Counted from the first letter of the stretch, positions 1 to 9,666 are shown. The stretch is DNA of 64,000 bases from Candidatus Gastranaerophilales bacterium (GCA_910587815.1 CAJUNK010000003.1:62001-126000), one strand, 5' to 3'. The notes: generated by a model from the letters alone, not told the origin. A program made the numbers and translations.

Positions 1-171
1 ACAATGCCGCCTGAACTTCGAAAAGCGCACCAGGAAAATGATAAAGCCGTTATGGAGGCTTACGGATTTTACGAAAAAGATGAGCAAACAGACAAACGCC
101 GATGGCTCAATGAATCTGAAACCGTTGCAAGATTAATGGAAATGTATAAAAACATAATAAATAAAATATAA
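1..171 (+). CDS. C-terminal end of a DNA methyltransferase-like protein (5' end outside window)
   Basis: Open from the first base; the last 56 codons end in TAA at 169-171. The stretch MPPELRKAHQENDKAV followed by MEAYGF and a closing ESETVARLMEMY resembles the C-terminus of large class I SAM-dependent DNA methyltransferases of the YeeA/MmeI type, whose tails often carry a 'P..LRKAHQ.ND.AV..AYG' segment. No catalytic motif falls inside the window, so the assignment rests on tail similarity alone. A tRNA-Gln gene on the other strand starts 8 bases downstream, so the two transcripts converge. Confidence 0.6.
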   Translation, partial: TMPPELRKAHQENDKAVMEAYGFYEKDEQTDKRRWLNESETVARLMEMYKNIINKI

Positions 172-178
172 CAAAACA

Positions 179-249
179 CTCCCGGACATGGATTCGAACC
201 ACGATTGAATGATCCAGAGTCATCCGTCCTACCATTAGACGATCCGGGA
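179..249 (-). tRNA. tRNA-Gln (anticodon CTG)
   Basis: On the minus strand a seven-base acceptor stem (TCCCGGA with TCCGGGA) frames a full cloverleaf. The anticodon loop CTCTGGA gives CTG, and the T arm contains GGTTCGAATCC. The discriminator base is G and CCA is not encoded. Reading CAG codons, it would complement a TTG-anticodon tRNA elsewhere. Confidence 0.9.
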
Positions 250-441
250 ATAAAATTTAAGAAATCGTATTTTAAAAAGTCCCTTAAAATCACGATTTAC
301 AGAACAATTTTAGCAAAAATTATCATATAAAGCAACAATGAAATATTATATAACCTGAAAATGTCTGATAAATATGTTTTTGGTATAATCTTCAACACGG
401 GCTAAATTCCGTCTAAAAGCATAAAATAAAAGGAAAAGATA

Positions 442-1842
442 GTGGAAGAAATTTTATATCCTTTGGTTTCAAAATTTAATGAATATTTATCAAACTATAT
501 TTTAGTGACATTACTTGTTGGTGTTGGGCTGTGGTATACAATAAAAACAAGGTTTGTACAGATTAGATGCTTTGGCGAAGGAGTTAAAAACGTATTTGGC
601 TGTATAAACATATTCGATAAAACACAAGATAAAAGTATGACATCCTTTCAGGCCCTTGCCACCGCTGTTGCAGCACAGGTGGGCACAGGAAATATAATAG
701 GTGCATCCGGCGCCATTTTAATAGGGGGACCAGGGGCAATTTTTTGGATGTGGGTAATAGCTTTTTTTGGTATGGCAACAATATATGCAGAGGCAACTTT
801 AGCTATAAAAACAAGGATAATTGAAAAAGACGGCACAATAAAAGGAGGCCCTGTTTATTATATAAGAGAAGCTTTCAAAGGAAGGTTTGGAAAATTTTTA
901 GCAGGGTTTTTTGCAGTTGCAATAATTTTAGCGCTTGGTTTTATGGGCTGTATGGTGCAATCAAATTCTATAGCTTGCTGTATGCAAACTGCATTTGGCA
1001 TAAAACCTTACATTATCGGTATTTTACTTGCTGTAACCTGTGCAATAATTTTTATTGGCGGAATAAAGCGTTTAGCATCAGTTGTCGAAAAAATAATTCC
1101 TTTTATGGCAGCTCTATTTATTATAGGGTGTCTTGTAATATTAATTGCACGCATAAAATATATTCCTGAAACATTTTATCTTATTTTTAAATACGCTTTT
1201 GCACCCCAGGCAATTTTAGGCGGCAGTTTTGGCCACGCACTAAAAACTGCGCTAAGCCAAGGAGCAAAAAGAGGCCTGTTTTCAAATGAAGCAGGGATGG
1301 GCTCCACCCCGCATGCACACGCGCTTGCAAACGTTAAAAATCCGCACATTCAAGGAACAGTTGCTATGATGGGGGTTTTTATTGATACGTTTGTAATTCT
1401 CACATTAAATGCACTGATTGTAATTTCCACACTTTACACAAATAATGGTGTTTTATCAAATGGATATACAGAAACTGTTATGGAGATTTTAAACAAAACA
1501 AACCTTGTACAAACAGCATTTGGCTCTGTTTTTGGAAACTCATTTGGTGCAATATTTGTTGCAATTTGTCTATTTTTCTTTGCATTTTCAACAATTTTAA
1601 GCTGGAATTTATTTGGAAAAATTAATGCAGTTTATCTTTTTGGCAAAAAATATCCGCTTCGTGCAGAATTAATTTATACAATAATTGCATTAGGGTTTAT
1701 TATGCTTGGCAGCCTTGTTTCAAGTGATTTTGTATGGGAATTAACAGATATGTTAAACAATTTAATGGTGATTCCCAATGCCATAGCCCTATTTGCCCTT
1801 ACAAGTGTAGTTGTTTCTATAGCAAAAACAAATAAATCTTAG
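442..1842 (+). CDS. AGCS family sodium:alanine/glycine symporter
   Basis: A 466-residue polytopic inner-membrane protein that should import alanine or glycine with sodium. The family signature GTGNIIGASGAI lies at residues 81-92, followed by a GGPGAIFWMW helix. The second family block, GAKRGLFSNEAGMGSTPHAH, lies at about residues 275-294. Length matches bacterial AGCS carriers (about 450-500). The start is GTG at 442 with AAGGAAAAG just upstream. A putative antiporter follows after a 19-base gap, so the two may be cotranscribed, both linked to sodium circulation. Substrate (Ala or Gly) cannot be separated from sequence. Confidence 0.93.
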   Translation: MEEILYPLVSKFNEYLSNYILVTLLVGVGLWYTIKTRFVQIRCFGEGVKNVFGCINIFDKTQDKSMTSFQALATAVAAQVGTGNIIGASGAILIGGPGAIFWMWVIAFFGMATIYAEATLAIKTRIIEKDGTIKGGPVYYIREAFKGRFGKFLAGFFAVAIILALGFMGCMVQSNSIACCMQTAFGIKPYIIGILLAVTCAIIFIGGIKRLASVVEKIIPFMAALFIIGCLVILIARIKYIPETFYLIFKYAFAPQAILGGSFGHALKTALSQGAKRGLFSNEAGMGSTPHAHALANVKNPHIQGTVAMMGVFIDTFVILTLNALIVISTLYTNNGVLSNGYTETVMEILNKTNLVQTAFGSVFGNSFGAIFVAICLFFFAFSTILSWNLFGKINAVYLFGKKYPLRAELIYTIIALGFIMLGSLVSSDFVWELTDMLNNLMVIPNAIALFALTSVVVSIAKTNKS

Positions 1843-1861
1843 ATTTAAAATTTATGAAAAC

Positions 1862-3202
1862 ATGGTTTTTTATGATAATATCATTGCCATGGAATTATTA
1901 TTTAATCCTGTTTTGATATCAGTTATTGTTCTGTGCTTATTATGTATTTTTAAGGTGAATGTTTTGTTTGCCTTAATGATAAGCTCAATTGTTGCAGGAT
2001 TAATTTCTAAAATACCCATAGATAAAATAATGGAATTGTTTATTTCAGGTATGGGTCAAAACTCTGAAACCGCCCTAAGTTACATTCTTTTAGGAACATT
2101 GGCTGCTGCTATGACCCACACAGGATTAGCCAAAATAATTGCAGTTAAAATATCATGTTTTATCAAAAATAACAAATATTTATTAATTGGAATTCTTGTT
2201 TTAATTTCAATAATGTCACAAAATTTAATTCCTGTTCATATTGCCTTTATTCCGATTTTAATTCCACCTTTATTACCATTAATGAATAAATTAAAGCTAG
2301 ATAGAAGAATAATAGCTTGTTCTTTAGCTTTTGGCTTAAAGGCACCTTATATAGCTATCCCCGCAGGATTTGGACTCATTTTTCAGGGCCTAATTGCAGA
2401 TAATCTGACACAAAATGGTATTCAGGTTTTAAAACAGGATGTGTGGAAATCTAGCTGGGTTCTTGGTTTTGCTATGTTTATAGCACTTTTAATTGCAATT
2501 TTTATAACATACAGAAAACCAAGAGAATATCCAACAAACAAACAAGATGTTAAAAATTGCTGCAATGAAGAAATAAACTTAAAATTTGAAAAAAAACATT
2601 TTATCACTCTTTTAGGAGCAGTGACAACTCTAATTATTCAGCTTTTAAGTGGTTCTTTGCCTTTAGGTGCTTTATGCGGACTTATTGTAATTTTTGGTCT
2701 TCGTGCCGTTTCGCACAAAAAAATGGATTTTCTAATAGATGAAGGCGTAGGATTGATGGGCTATATTGCCTTTGTAATGCTTGTTTGCGCTGGTTATGCC
2801 CTTGTATTAAAAGAAACTGGCGGCATTGAAAGCCTTATAAATTCCATTTTGCCATTTATTCAAAATTCCAAATTACTTGCTGCATCAGCTATGCTTTTCA
2901 TAGGTTTAATTATCACAATTGGCATAGGTTCATCCTTTGGAACAATTCCAATATTGGCAGTTTTATTTGTACCTTTATGTTTAAAACTTGGTTTTACAAC
3001 CCCGCAAAGTATTATTCTTCTTTGCGCTGCTGCTGCATTAGGAGATGCTGGCTCACCAGCTTCAGATACAACTTTAGGTCCCACAGCGGGTTTAAATGCA
3101 GATAACCAGCACAATCATATAAAAGACACTTGCATTCCAACATTTTTGCATTTTAATACAGCGCTTACCATCGCAGCGCTTGTTGCTATTTGTTTATTTT
3201 AA
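1862..3202 (+). CDS. Na+/H+ antiporter family protein (YuiF/NhaC-like)
   Basis: 446 residues with about eleven hydrophobic segments. The N-terminal part resembles the Na_H_antiport_2 domain and the C-terminal part the Na_H_antiporter domain, as in Bacillus YuiF. The conserved end block GDAGSPASDTTLGPTAGLNAD is near residues 397-417. It may exchange cations or export an organic acid; members of this group are often mis-named. The first ATG (1862) has no ribosome binding site; the second Met (1889, MELLFNP) is an equally good start. It follows the AGCS symporter closely. Confidence 0.8.
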   Translation: MVFYDNIIAMELLFNPVLISVIVLCLLCIFKVNVLFALMISSIVAGLISKIPIDKIMELFISGMGQNSETALSYILLGTLAAAMTHTGLAKIIAVKISCFIKNNKYLLIGILVLISIMSQNLIPVHIAFIPILIPPLLPLMNKLKLDRRIIACSLAFGLKAPYIAIPAGFGLIFQGLIADNLTQNGIQVLKQDVWKSSWVLGFAMFIALLIAIFITYRKPREYPTNKQDVKNCCNEEINLKFEKKHFITLLGAVTTLIIQLLSGSLPLGALCGLIVIFGLRAVSHKKMDFLIDEGVGLMGYIAFVMLVCAGYALVLKETGGIESLINSILPFIQNSKLLAASAMLFIGLIITIGIGSSFGTIPILAVLFVPLCLKLGFTTPQSIILLCAAAALGDAGSPASDTTLGPTAGLNADNQHNHIKDTCIPTFLHFNTALTIAALVAICLF

Positions 3203-3249
3203 TATTCATCTTTTAAGTCACAAAATTTTCTTGTGCTAATATTTATTTT

Positions 3250-3870
3250 GTGGAAAATTTGTTAAAACGACAACTTATATACTTGCTGGGACTAACTATT
3301 ATGGCCCTCGGTATTGTTATCAACACAAGGACGGACCTTGGCGTTGCAGCTATAAGTTCTATTCCTTATGCATATTCGATTCTTTTTAATATATCATTTG
3401 GTTTAACCACATTTTTAATGTTTATAATTTTTATACTGGTGCAATTTGCACTTTTGAAGAAAATCAGTTTTAAAGTTTTTATGCAAATTTCAATGACAAC
3501 ATTAACTAGTATTTTTATTGCAATTTTCGATATTTTAATGCCCTTTGGAAATTTGTCATTTACAATAGCTTTTATATTATTATTAATTTCAAATATTTTA
3601 ACAGGTTTAGGGGTGTATTTAATGACAGAAGCAAGGCTAATTTTAGATCCAGGTAATGGAATTGTAGAAACATTGTGCTTTTATTTTAAAAAACTTTTTT
3701 CTTATTTAAGGATAAGATTTGATATCGCTTTAGTCATTTTTACATGTTTATCTGGTTTAATTATTAAAGGAAAAATTGTTGACATAGGCATAGGAACAGT
3801 AGTTTCTGCTTATCTTATAGGAAAAAGTGCGGGCATATTTGACGGTTTATTTAAAAAGAAACTGATTTAA
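3250..3870 (+). CDS. YczE/YitT-like integral membrane protein
   Basis: 206 residues, about five or six membrane helices. The opening (LLGLTIMALGI ... TRTDLGVAAISSIPYAYS) is typical of the YczE/YyaS group (DUF6198), whose biochemical role is unsettled. The start is GTG at 3250. An extended -10 box (TGC TAATAT, 3234-3242) ends eight bases before it, so the message could be leaderless. No partner gene is adjacent; a tRNA follows on the other strand. Confidence 0.75.
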   Translation: MENLLKRQLIYLLGLTIMALGIVINTRTDLGVAAISSIPYAYSILFNISFGLTTFLMFIIFILVQFALLKKISFKVFMQISMTTLTSIFIAIFDILMPFGNLSFTIAFILLLISNILTGLGVYLMTEARLILDPGNGIVETLCFYFKKLFSYLRIRFDIALVIFTCLSGLIIKGKIVDIGIGTVVSAYLIGKSAGIFDGLFKKKLI

Positions 3871-4024
3871 TAATAACCATCTTAGTTAAATAACTGCAAA
3901 AAACGCACAGTTTGATTATTTAAGACAGTTAGTTTGACTATTTTTAGCAACAAAAATAAGAAAAATTTGTTTTACTTAAATTACACTTTTAGATCAAAAT
4001 AAAAGCTAGCATGGCAATAAAAAA

Positions 4025-4096
4025 CTCCCCAGGTTGGACTCGAACCAACAACCTACCGGTTAACAGCCGGTTGCTCCGCCATTGAGCTACTGAGGA
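4025..4096 (-). tRNA. tRNA-Asn (anticodon GTT)
   Basis: The minus strand gives acceptor TCCTCAG, D arm with AGCTCAATGG, anticodon loop CTGTTAA (GTT) and T arm GGTTCGAGTCC. The discriminator is G and CCA is not encoded. All arms pair, with one G-T pair in the acceptor stem. Confidence 0.95.
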
Positions 4097-4336
4097 TTAA
4101 CGTTTTTGATTATTAGATTTTTATATAACGCTCAATTGCTACCCATATTTTGCAATTTTTACAAGAAACAACTGAGGATTGCTTTTCATCTTGTCTTACC
4201 TTGAAAGGTAATCTCGACAATTTTTATTATAGCAATAAAACTATTTTTTGCAAGAGATTTAATCAAATTTTCATTCAAGTTCATTATTTTAAAATAATAA
4301 ATAAAAAGAGGGGTTTAAAGGGTCTTAAAAAAATGT

Positions 4337-4365
4337 TATAATTATCAAATCTTAATGTAAAGGAG
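4337..4365 (+). promoter_or_regulatory. Promoter -10 box and ribosome binding site of the YtxH operon
   Basis: TATAAT at 4337-4342 lies 30 bases before the ATG at 4372, with a strong AAGGAG at about 4360-4365. The -35 region is A/T-rich without a clear TTGACA. It should drive the three-gene YtxH-DUF948-YtxH unit. Confidence 0.6.
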
Positions 4366-4371
4366 AATAAT

Positions 4372-4680
4372 ATGTGTAAAAAAGATAATTCTATATGCTT
4401 TGCATTTGGTATTTTGGCGGGCATTGTAGGCGGCATTGCAGCAGGCCTTTTATATGCACCAAAGCCCGGAAAAGAATTTAGGGAAGACATCAAAAAAACT
4501 GTTATTGATGTTGCAGAAAAATATTCCCCCGAAATACAAAAAGCAAAAAAACAGGCGATAGATGTTATTAAGTGCTCAAAATACAAAATTGAAGCACAAT
4601 ATAAGAATTTTTTAGAAAATATGAAGGCTGAAAAGCTTGCTAATGCTAAAAATATTGAAACAGATGTTTACAATATGTAG
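4372..4680 (+). CDS. YtxH-like membrane-anchored stress protein
   Basis: 102 residues: one N-terminal glycine-zipper helix (GILAGIVGGIAAGLLYAPKPG, about 14-34) followed by a charged helical tail. The helix with 'LLYAPKPGKE' is the hallmark of the YtxH family (general-stress or envelope proteins of unknown mechanism). It opens an operon with a DUF948-like protein and a second YtxH copy, a set also seen in Firmicutes and cyanobacterial relatives. Start ATG 4372 has AAGGAG upstream. Confidence 0.75.
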   Translation: MCKKDNSICFAFGILAGIVGGIAAGLLYAPKPGKEFREDIKKTVIDVAEKYSPEIQKAKKQAIDVIKCSKYKIEAQYKNFLENMKAEKLANAKNIETDVYNM

Positions 4681-4709
4681 TTTTATTAAGGTAATTTCAA
4701 GAGGTAAAA

Positions 4710-5066
4710 ATGGAATCAAATGTGCAAATCGGTTTAATGGTGTTAATATACACAACATCCATATTATTAGTATTAATTACAATATTTTTAATAAAATTAA
4801 TACATACATCAACAAACCTTGCAAAAACTTTATCCAAAACCTCTGAAATGATAAATAATGAACTAGAGCCCACTTTGAAAGAATTAAAAGAAACCTTGGG
4901 GTCTGTAAATACAATTACAAAAAATGCAAATGCCCAATTAGACAAGGTAAAAGGTGCATTCGACAAAGTTATGGGCGTACCTTTCAAAATAGGACAAAGC
5001 ATGCGAGGACTATTTTCAGGTTTAAAAGAAGGCATGACAGCCGGCATTAAATTATTTAGAAAATAA
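4710..5066 (+). CDS. DUF948-like single-pass protein
   Basis: 118 residues: an N-terminal membrane helix (about 8-30), then a heptad-rich helical region (LAKTLSKTSEMINNELEPTL...) and a basic end. This matches DUF948 (YoxC-like) proteins, which commonly neighbour YtxH genes. AGAGG precedes the ATG. Function unknown; the context suggests a membrane-associated structural or stress role together with its two neighbours. Confidence 0.7.
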   Translation: MESNVQIGLMVLIYTTSILLVLITIFLIKLIHTSTNLAKTLSKTSEMINNELEPTLKELKETLGSVNTITKNANAQLDKVKGAFDKVMGVPFKIGQSMRGLFSGLKEGMTAGIKLFRK

Positions 5067-5084
5067 AAGAAAGGAATAAAAAAT

Positions 5085-5351
5085 ATGTCAGTAGGAAAAT
5101 TTGTTGTAGGCTTTGTTGTAGGTAGTGTTGTAGGCTCTGTTATTGGGGTTTTACTTGCTCCTCAATCTGGCGAAGAAACACGTGAACAAATCTCCAAAAC
5201 AACTAAAGACGCGCTAAATAAAGCATCTTATGCTGTTAAAGAAATTCAAGAAAAAACAGATGATATGGTATCTGAAGTTCAAAAAAAGGGTGAAGAAATC
5301 ATAGACAGAATTCAAGGTCTTATTAACAAGCAAAAAGAAGCGCAAAATTAG
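5085..5351 (+). CDS. Second YtxH-like protein
   Basis: 88 residues: a glycine/valine-rich helix (FVVGFVVGSVVGSVIGVLLAP, about 6-26), a QSGEETREQI stretch, then an amphipathic helix to the end. It is a shorter paralogue of the protein at 4372 and closes the operon, followed by a strong terminator at 5371. AAAGGA precedes the ATG. The two YtxH copies around a DUF948 gene suggest they act together at the membrane, but nothing shows how. Confidence 0.78.
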   Translation: MSVGKFVVGFVVGSVVGSVIGVLLAPQSGEETREQISKTTKDALNKASYAVKEIQEKTDDMVSEVQKKGEEIIDRIQGLINKQKEAQN

Positions 5352-5370
5352 TTTAGAATCAATATCTAAG

Positions 5371-5401
5371 CGCCTTTTGGATAAGCCAAAGGGCGTTTTT
5401 T
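5371..5401 (+). terminator. Rho-independent terminator after the YtxH operon
   Basis: A ten-base-pair stem CGCCTTTTGG / CCAAAGGGCG (one G-T pair) with a five-base loop, followed by six T residues. Confidence 0.9.
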
Positions 5402-5530
5402 AATACGCAAAAAAATTATACAAGCAAAAAGCTTGTATACAAATGCTTTTAAAGTGTTCAACACGTTTTTTATTTATTTTTTTTAAAATCAACATTTTAA
5501 ACCCTGCATATCAAAGCATAACAAGTGTTT

Positions 5531-5905
5531 TCAAAGTTCCAATACGTCAGAAACATCTTTATTGTAGCGTTTTATATTATTTGAAATTTCTTCATCACTA
5601 ATGCCAGCTGTTTTTGCCATGTCTTTTAACAGTTCAAGCCCAAGTGTTGGGGTTAAACGCCCTTTTTTTAAAAAATTCAAAATAATTTTTACACCATTTA
5701 AATTTATTAAAAGGCCATGGGTCAAATATAGTATAGTTTTTGCACGTCCAAAATCTTCATCAGTATACCATCTTTGCCCGCCCTCACTGCGTTTTGGGCA
5801 TAAAATGCCAGCCTTATCATAAAGACGCAAGGTTTGCATATTTACACGTAATTTTTGTGCAAATTCACCAATTTTGTATTTTTTTTCATTTTTATCATTT
5901 TGCAT
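5531..5905 (-). CDS. MerR family transcriptional regulator
   Basis: 124 residues. The N-terminal winged helix (KIGEFAQKLRVNMQTLRLYDKAGILCP, about 11-37, then GGQRWYTDED) is a MerR DNA-binding domain. The rest is a short helical region without a Cys-rich metal site, nearest to HspR/MlrA-like members. The effector is unknown. It lies just downstream of rimO on the same strand, separated by 50 A/T-rich bases, so it may have its own promoter. Confidence 0.82.
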   Translation of the reverse strand: MQNDKNEKKYKIGEFAQKLRVNMQTLRLYDKAGILCPKRSEGGQRWYTDEDFGRAKTILYLTHGLLINLNGVKIILNFLKKGRLTPTLGLELLKDMAKTAGISDEEISNNIKRYNKDVSDVLEL

Positions 5906-5955
5906 AGTTTATTATTTTTATTATTATTTGAATATTTATTTGAAAGTTATAAAAT

Positions 5956-7269
5956 TTAAATTTCTCCAATTAAATCATAATCTGAAAAATTTGTTATTTT
6001 TACATTCCAAATATCGCCTGGCACAAGGATTTTATCTGTTTTAGCGTAAACAAGGCCATCTACATCTGGTGCATCTTTATAGCTTCTTAAAATCACAATT
6101 CCATCATCCTGAATTTGTTCTACAATACAGGGTATTTCTTTCCCTACAAGGGTTTTATTGATATTATTTGAAATATCTTTTTGAAGTTTTAATATTTTAT
6201 TTTTTCGTGCCTTCTTTATTTTTGCAGGTATTTGCGGTTTTAAACTATAGGCATAAGTACCTTTTTCTTTTGAAAATTCAAAAACACCAAGTCTGTCAAA
6301 CTTTGAATTTTTAACGAAATTATAAAGATGATTAAAATGTTCTTCAGTTTCGCCTGGATAGCCTGTAATAAGTGTGGTTCTTAGACAAACGCCTTTTATT
6401 TTTTTTCTTAATTTTTTTATAAACGTGTCTAAATCAATAGCGGGGCGCTTCATAGCCTTTAAAATCTCCTTGTGCGAATGCTGCAAGGGAATATCAACGT
6501 ATTTTACAACTTTATCTAAATTTTGAATAGCATCCATAAGTTCATCTGTAAAATTTGTAGGATATGTATACAAAACCCTTATCCAGCTTAGATTTTGAAT
6601 TTTATTTAACTCTTCTAAAAGCTTTGACAGCATTGGTTTTTCATATAAATCAATTCCATAGCTTGAAGTATCCTGCGCTATCAAAATAATCTCCGAAACA
6701 CCTTTGTCTGCCAGGATTTTAGCTTCATTTATAATTGCATCCATTGGTCTTGAAACATAAGGTCCGCGCAATTTTGGAATAACACAATAGCCGCAAGCAT
6801 AATTGCACCCTTCTGCAATTTTTATGTACGAACTAGAGCCTACAGTAATTTGCACCCTGTCTATATTTTCAGGATATTTACAAACAGGATTTTCTGATAC
6901 AAAAAATGTTTCTTTTTTGCTTTTTTTATTATTCTCAATTAGTTCAACAATTTTATCAATATCTGATGTTCCAAGAAAGCCAATAGCCTCTGGTATCAAG
7001 GCTTTAAGTTCTTTACCATGTTTTTGTGGCAGACATCCTGTAATTATTACTTTTTTGCCTCTTGCTATCATATCAAAAATGCTTGATACGCTTTCTTTTT
7101 CTGCATCATAGATAAAAGAACATGTATTTATAATTACAAATTCTACATCATCATCTTCAGCATCCAGGGTAATTTGATAGCCTTTTTGCTTTAGTGCACC
7201 TAGCATAAGTTCAGTATCTACAAGGTTTTTAGCACAACCATGATGTAAAACTGCTATTTTTTCAGTCAT
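5956..7269 (-). CDS. rimO: Ribosomal protein S12 methylthiotransferase RimO
   Basis: 437 residues from ATG 7269. It should add a methylthio group to Asp of ribosomal protein S12. The N-terminal MTTase domain has Cys at about 12, 50 and 79 for the auxiliary [4Fe-4S] cluster. The radical SAM motif CNYACGYC is at 155-162, and a TRAM domain closes the protein. The start is chosen at MTEKIAV because AGGAAA lies six bases ahead; a longer TTG start is unlikely. The gene begins inside the end of the upstream membrane-protein gene (8-base overlap), so the two are translationally coupled. Confidence 0.93.
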   Translation of the reverse strand: MTEKIAVLHHGCAKNLVDTELMLGALKQKGYQITLDAEDDDVEFVIINTCSFIYDAEKESVSSIFDMIARGKKVIITGCLPQKHGKELKALIPEAIGFLGTSDIDKIVELIENNKKSKKETFFVSENPVCKYPENIDRVQITVGSSSYIKIAEGCNYACGYCVIPKLRGPYVSRPMDAIINEAKILADKGVSEIILIAQDTSSYGIDLYEKPMLSKLLEELNKIQNLSWIRVLYTYPTNFTDELMDAIQNLDKVVKYVDIPLQHSHKEILKAMKRPAIDLDTFIKKLRKKIKGVCLRTTLITGYPGETEEHFNHLYNFVKNSKFDRLGVFEFSKEKGTYAYSLKPQIPAKIKKARKNKILKLQKDISNNINKTLVGKEIPCIVEQIQDDGIVILRSYKDAPDVDGLVYAKTDKILVPGDIWNVKITNFSDYDLIGEI

Positions 7270-9076
7270 TTTGTTTCCTTTCAAAAAGGTAAATCTGATA
7301 CCCTAATTGTGGTTCATTTTGCACGCTATTATTAGCTTTTCCTATAAATGAACGTGTAAAAGTATATTTATCATTAATTTTTGCACAAAATTTAAGGCCA
7401 AAATCCTTACACAAAAAAGGTTTACCGTAATCAGAATAACTTCTGCCCAAAATTAAAATATTATCGGGCAAATTTCCTAAAACCTGCTCAGTTAAATATT
7501 TCTCACCGTAAGCATCAAAATCAAGCGGAGTGAAACTTGTATTAAAGTACGGATAATTTTTCTTTAAAACAAAATTAAAAAATAGCCCCTCAGGCAGTAC
7601 TAACAGTGATTTTTCAGGATTTTGCCTTTTAAGATAATCAATTGTTAAATTCATAGATTCAGCAAGTGAAAAACTCGTAAAAATTACACCACTTGGGGTT
7701 TTAACCGGATTATTTTTTACAAAATGAAATATTTTAAAATTTTGCATGGCAAAAAGCATAATCAGCATTACACTAATTGTATTCAGGATTTGCAGCCCAA
7801 GGCTTTTATTTGTTTTAAAGAAAGATAATATGATTAAATAAAAAGCAAAAAGAACAAATGGCAGATAAAATACGCCATATAGCTCATGGAACAATCCAAA
7901 TAAGGATTTTAACGAAAAAAGAATAGAGAATAAAATTATTGTATATATTTTTATACCTTTATCAGATGGCACAATAGTCATATTCAATAAAAATCTTACA
8001 CTCTTTATAATGCAAAAAATTACTAAAATTAAAGGAATATAAAGAAATACATACCTAAAAAAGTATATCGCAAGCAAGATTGCAGCAAATAAACACACTA
8101 AAGCTTTTATAGTAATAGAAAAATATCTGTCTTTTATTTTAGAAACAAAATTGACCAAAATACAAGCAAAAACAATAATCAAAGAAGAGCCTAAAAATTG
8201 CCCAAGGAACATAAATGTCCTTTTAAAATCAAAAAAATAACCTGTACAAAGAGAGTAAAAATACTGAAGAGAAGGCGAATGCGCCATATTGGACATCATT
8301 TTAAAATTAAATATAATATCAGACAAGGTAACTTTTTGAAAAAGCAAAACAGCAAAAAACGTTGCAGGCACCAGGAATAAAGACAATAAAACATATAGAA
8401 AGCCCTTTGCATCTATATTTTTACGATAAAAAAACATCAAAAGTATTATCACAAGGGCACATGGCACAAAATCATATTTTGAAAATATGCACAAAGAAAG
8501 AAAAAAAGCCGCAATATAAAGGCATCCAGGGTTTTTATTATCAATAAATTTCAATAAAAAATGAAGATGAAAAACAGCAAAAACAAGCCCATAAAGCACT
8601 GCATAAGAATAAGGAAAAATAAAATTTGAAATAGACGGTGAAAAGATGCATGATAAAAGAATTACAACACAGAAAAGACTTGCCAAAGGTGCATTAAAAA
8701 AGCGTTTAAGTAAATTATAAAAAGAAATTAGAAAAACAAACGATAAAATAGCGCCAATGCTATAGAATGTGTTTAAATTTAATGCAAAGTCTTGTCCAAA
8801 AATAGCTAAAAGCTGCAACACAAAGGCATTTATATAATATGGCACAGGACCATATATGCAAATAATATCCTTAAAAAGTGTATTATCCAAAAAAGCCATG
8901 GCATAAGGAATATAGGCTTCTCTGCCGCAATCAATAATCGGATCACCAAATTTGCCCCACAAAAAAATAAGAAGGAAAATAAAAGCCAAAACTAAGGCTA
9001 TAAGGTATTTATCTTTTTGAATAAAGTTTTTTAATGTATTTTTAATTAAATACGAAATATTTTTCAATGCCTCCAT
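7262..9076 (-). CDS. Polytopic membrane protein, GT-C/ArnT-like glycosyltransferase candidate
   Basis: 604 residues with about twelve hydrophobic helices and a soluble C-terminal part (about 470-600). An early loop, DPIIDCGREAYIPYAMAFLDN, sits after TM1, where GT-C enzymes (family 39 and relatives) place their acidic catalytic residues. I infer a lipid-linked-sugar glycosyltransferase of the inner membrane, but no diagnostic motif proves it. It overlaps rimO by eight bases. No other cell-wall sugar gene is adjacent. Confidence 0.55.
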   Translation of the reverse strand: MEALKNISYLIKNTLKNFIQKDKYLIALVLAFIFLLIFLWGKFGDPIIDCGREAYIPYAMAFLDNTLFKDIICIYGPVPYYINAFVLQLLAIFGQDFALNLNTFYSIGAILSFVFLISFYNLLKRFFNAPLASLFCVVILLSCIFSPSISNFIFPYSYAVLYGLVFAVFHLHFLLKFIDNKNPGCLYIAAFFLSLCIFSKYDFVPCALVIILLMFFYRKNIDAKGFLYVLLSLFLVPATFFAVLLFQKVTLSDIIFNFKMMSNMAHSPSLQYFYSLCTGYFFDFKRTFMFLGQFLGSSLIIVFACILVNFVSKIKDRYFSITIKALVCLFAAILLAIYFFRYVFLYIPLILVIFCIIKSVRFLLNMTIVPSDKGIKIYTIILFSILFSLKSLFGLFHELYGVFYLPFVLFAFYLIILSFFKTNKSLGLQILNTISVMLIMLFAMQNFKIFHFVKNNPVKTPSGVIFTSFSLAESMNLTIDYLKRQNPEKSLLVLPEGLFFNFVLKKNYPYFNTSFTPLDFDAYGEKYLTEQVLGNLPDNILILGRSYSDYGKPFLCKDFGLKFCAKINDKYTFTRSFIGKANNSVQNEPQLGYQIYLFERKQND

Positions 9077-9162
9077 AAAAAAATTTTAGAAAAAATTACC
9101 CAAAAAAGCAATTATTGCAACAAATTTGTTTTTATAAATACAAAGGAAGATAAGGAATTTTT

Positions 9163-9666
9163 ATGTCATATTTACCTAATTCCATAGAAAGATGTGCACC
9201 AATACTAGGTTTTGACCCTTATGCATACATAATGGACAAACCAAGTAATTTGCAAATAAATAAAATGACAAGCCCTTATGATGTCGATTATTTTGCAAAA
9301 GAACCGCATAATATAAAAGAAGACACACAAAAAGAAATTAAAACTCAACATAAAGAAAACAAAGGCAAGAATACAACTGGCGGATTTTTTACAGCACTTA
9401 AAATAGGTGCAGCAGGCACAAGCATTGTAGCACTTGCAATTGCTGCAAAAAAGGGAATAGGTGTATTAGGTAAATTATTTGGCAAAATTCCAGGCAACAA
9501 AAATATAAAATCGCCAAAAACGGGTAAATTTGCCACATTTACAAACACAATAACAAGCAGTATAAAGAATGGATGGAGTTTTATTTCAAACAAAGCTTGT
9601 GATTTTGCTCATTTTGTATCAAAAAATTTCCAAAATTTTGTAAATTTTGTTAAGAAAAAGCCTTAA
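9163..9666 (+). CDS. Hypothetical protein with one hydrophobic segment
   Basis: 167 residues, not recognised. A polar N-terminus (Asp, Lys and Tyr-rich) leads to a Gly/Ala-rich hydrophobic stretch (ALKIGAAGTSIVALAIAAKKG, about 85-105) and a basic, Phe-rich tail. ATAAGGA lies before the ATG. No signal peptide at the N-terminus, so it may insert by the internal segment. Lysine-rich make-up resembles other lineage-specific proteins here such as those at 17339 and 19101. Confidence 0.6.
   Translation: MSYLPNSIERCAPILGFDPYAYIMDKPSNLQINKMTSPYDVDYFAKEPHNIKEDTQKEIKTQHKENKGKNTTGGFFTALKIGAAGTSIVALAIAAKKGIGVLGKLFGKIPGNKNIKSPKTGKFATFTNTITSSIKNGWSFISNKACDFAHFVSKNFQNFVNFVKKKP

Larger units (their letters stand above)
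3871..4371. other. Non-coding stretch holding tRNA-Asn only
   Basis: About 500 A/T-rich bases between the YczE-like gene and the YtxH operon. Apart from tRNA-Asn and the YtxH promoter I see no coding region. Near 3910-3945 two short near-copies (AGTTTGATTATTT and AGTTTGACTATTT) lie in tandem without an obvious role. Confidence 0.6.
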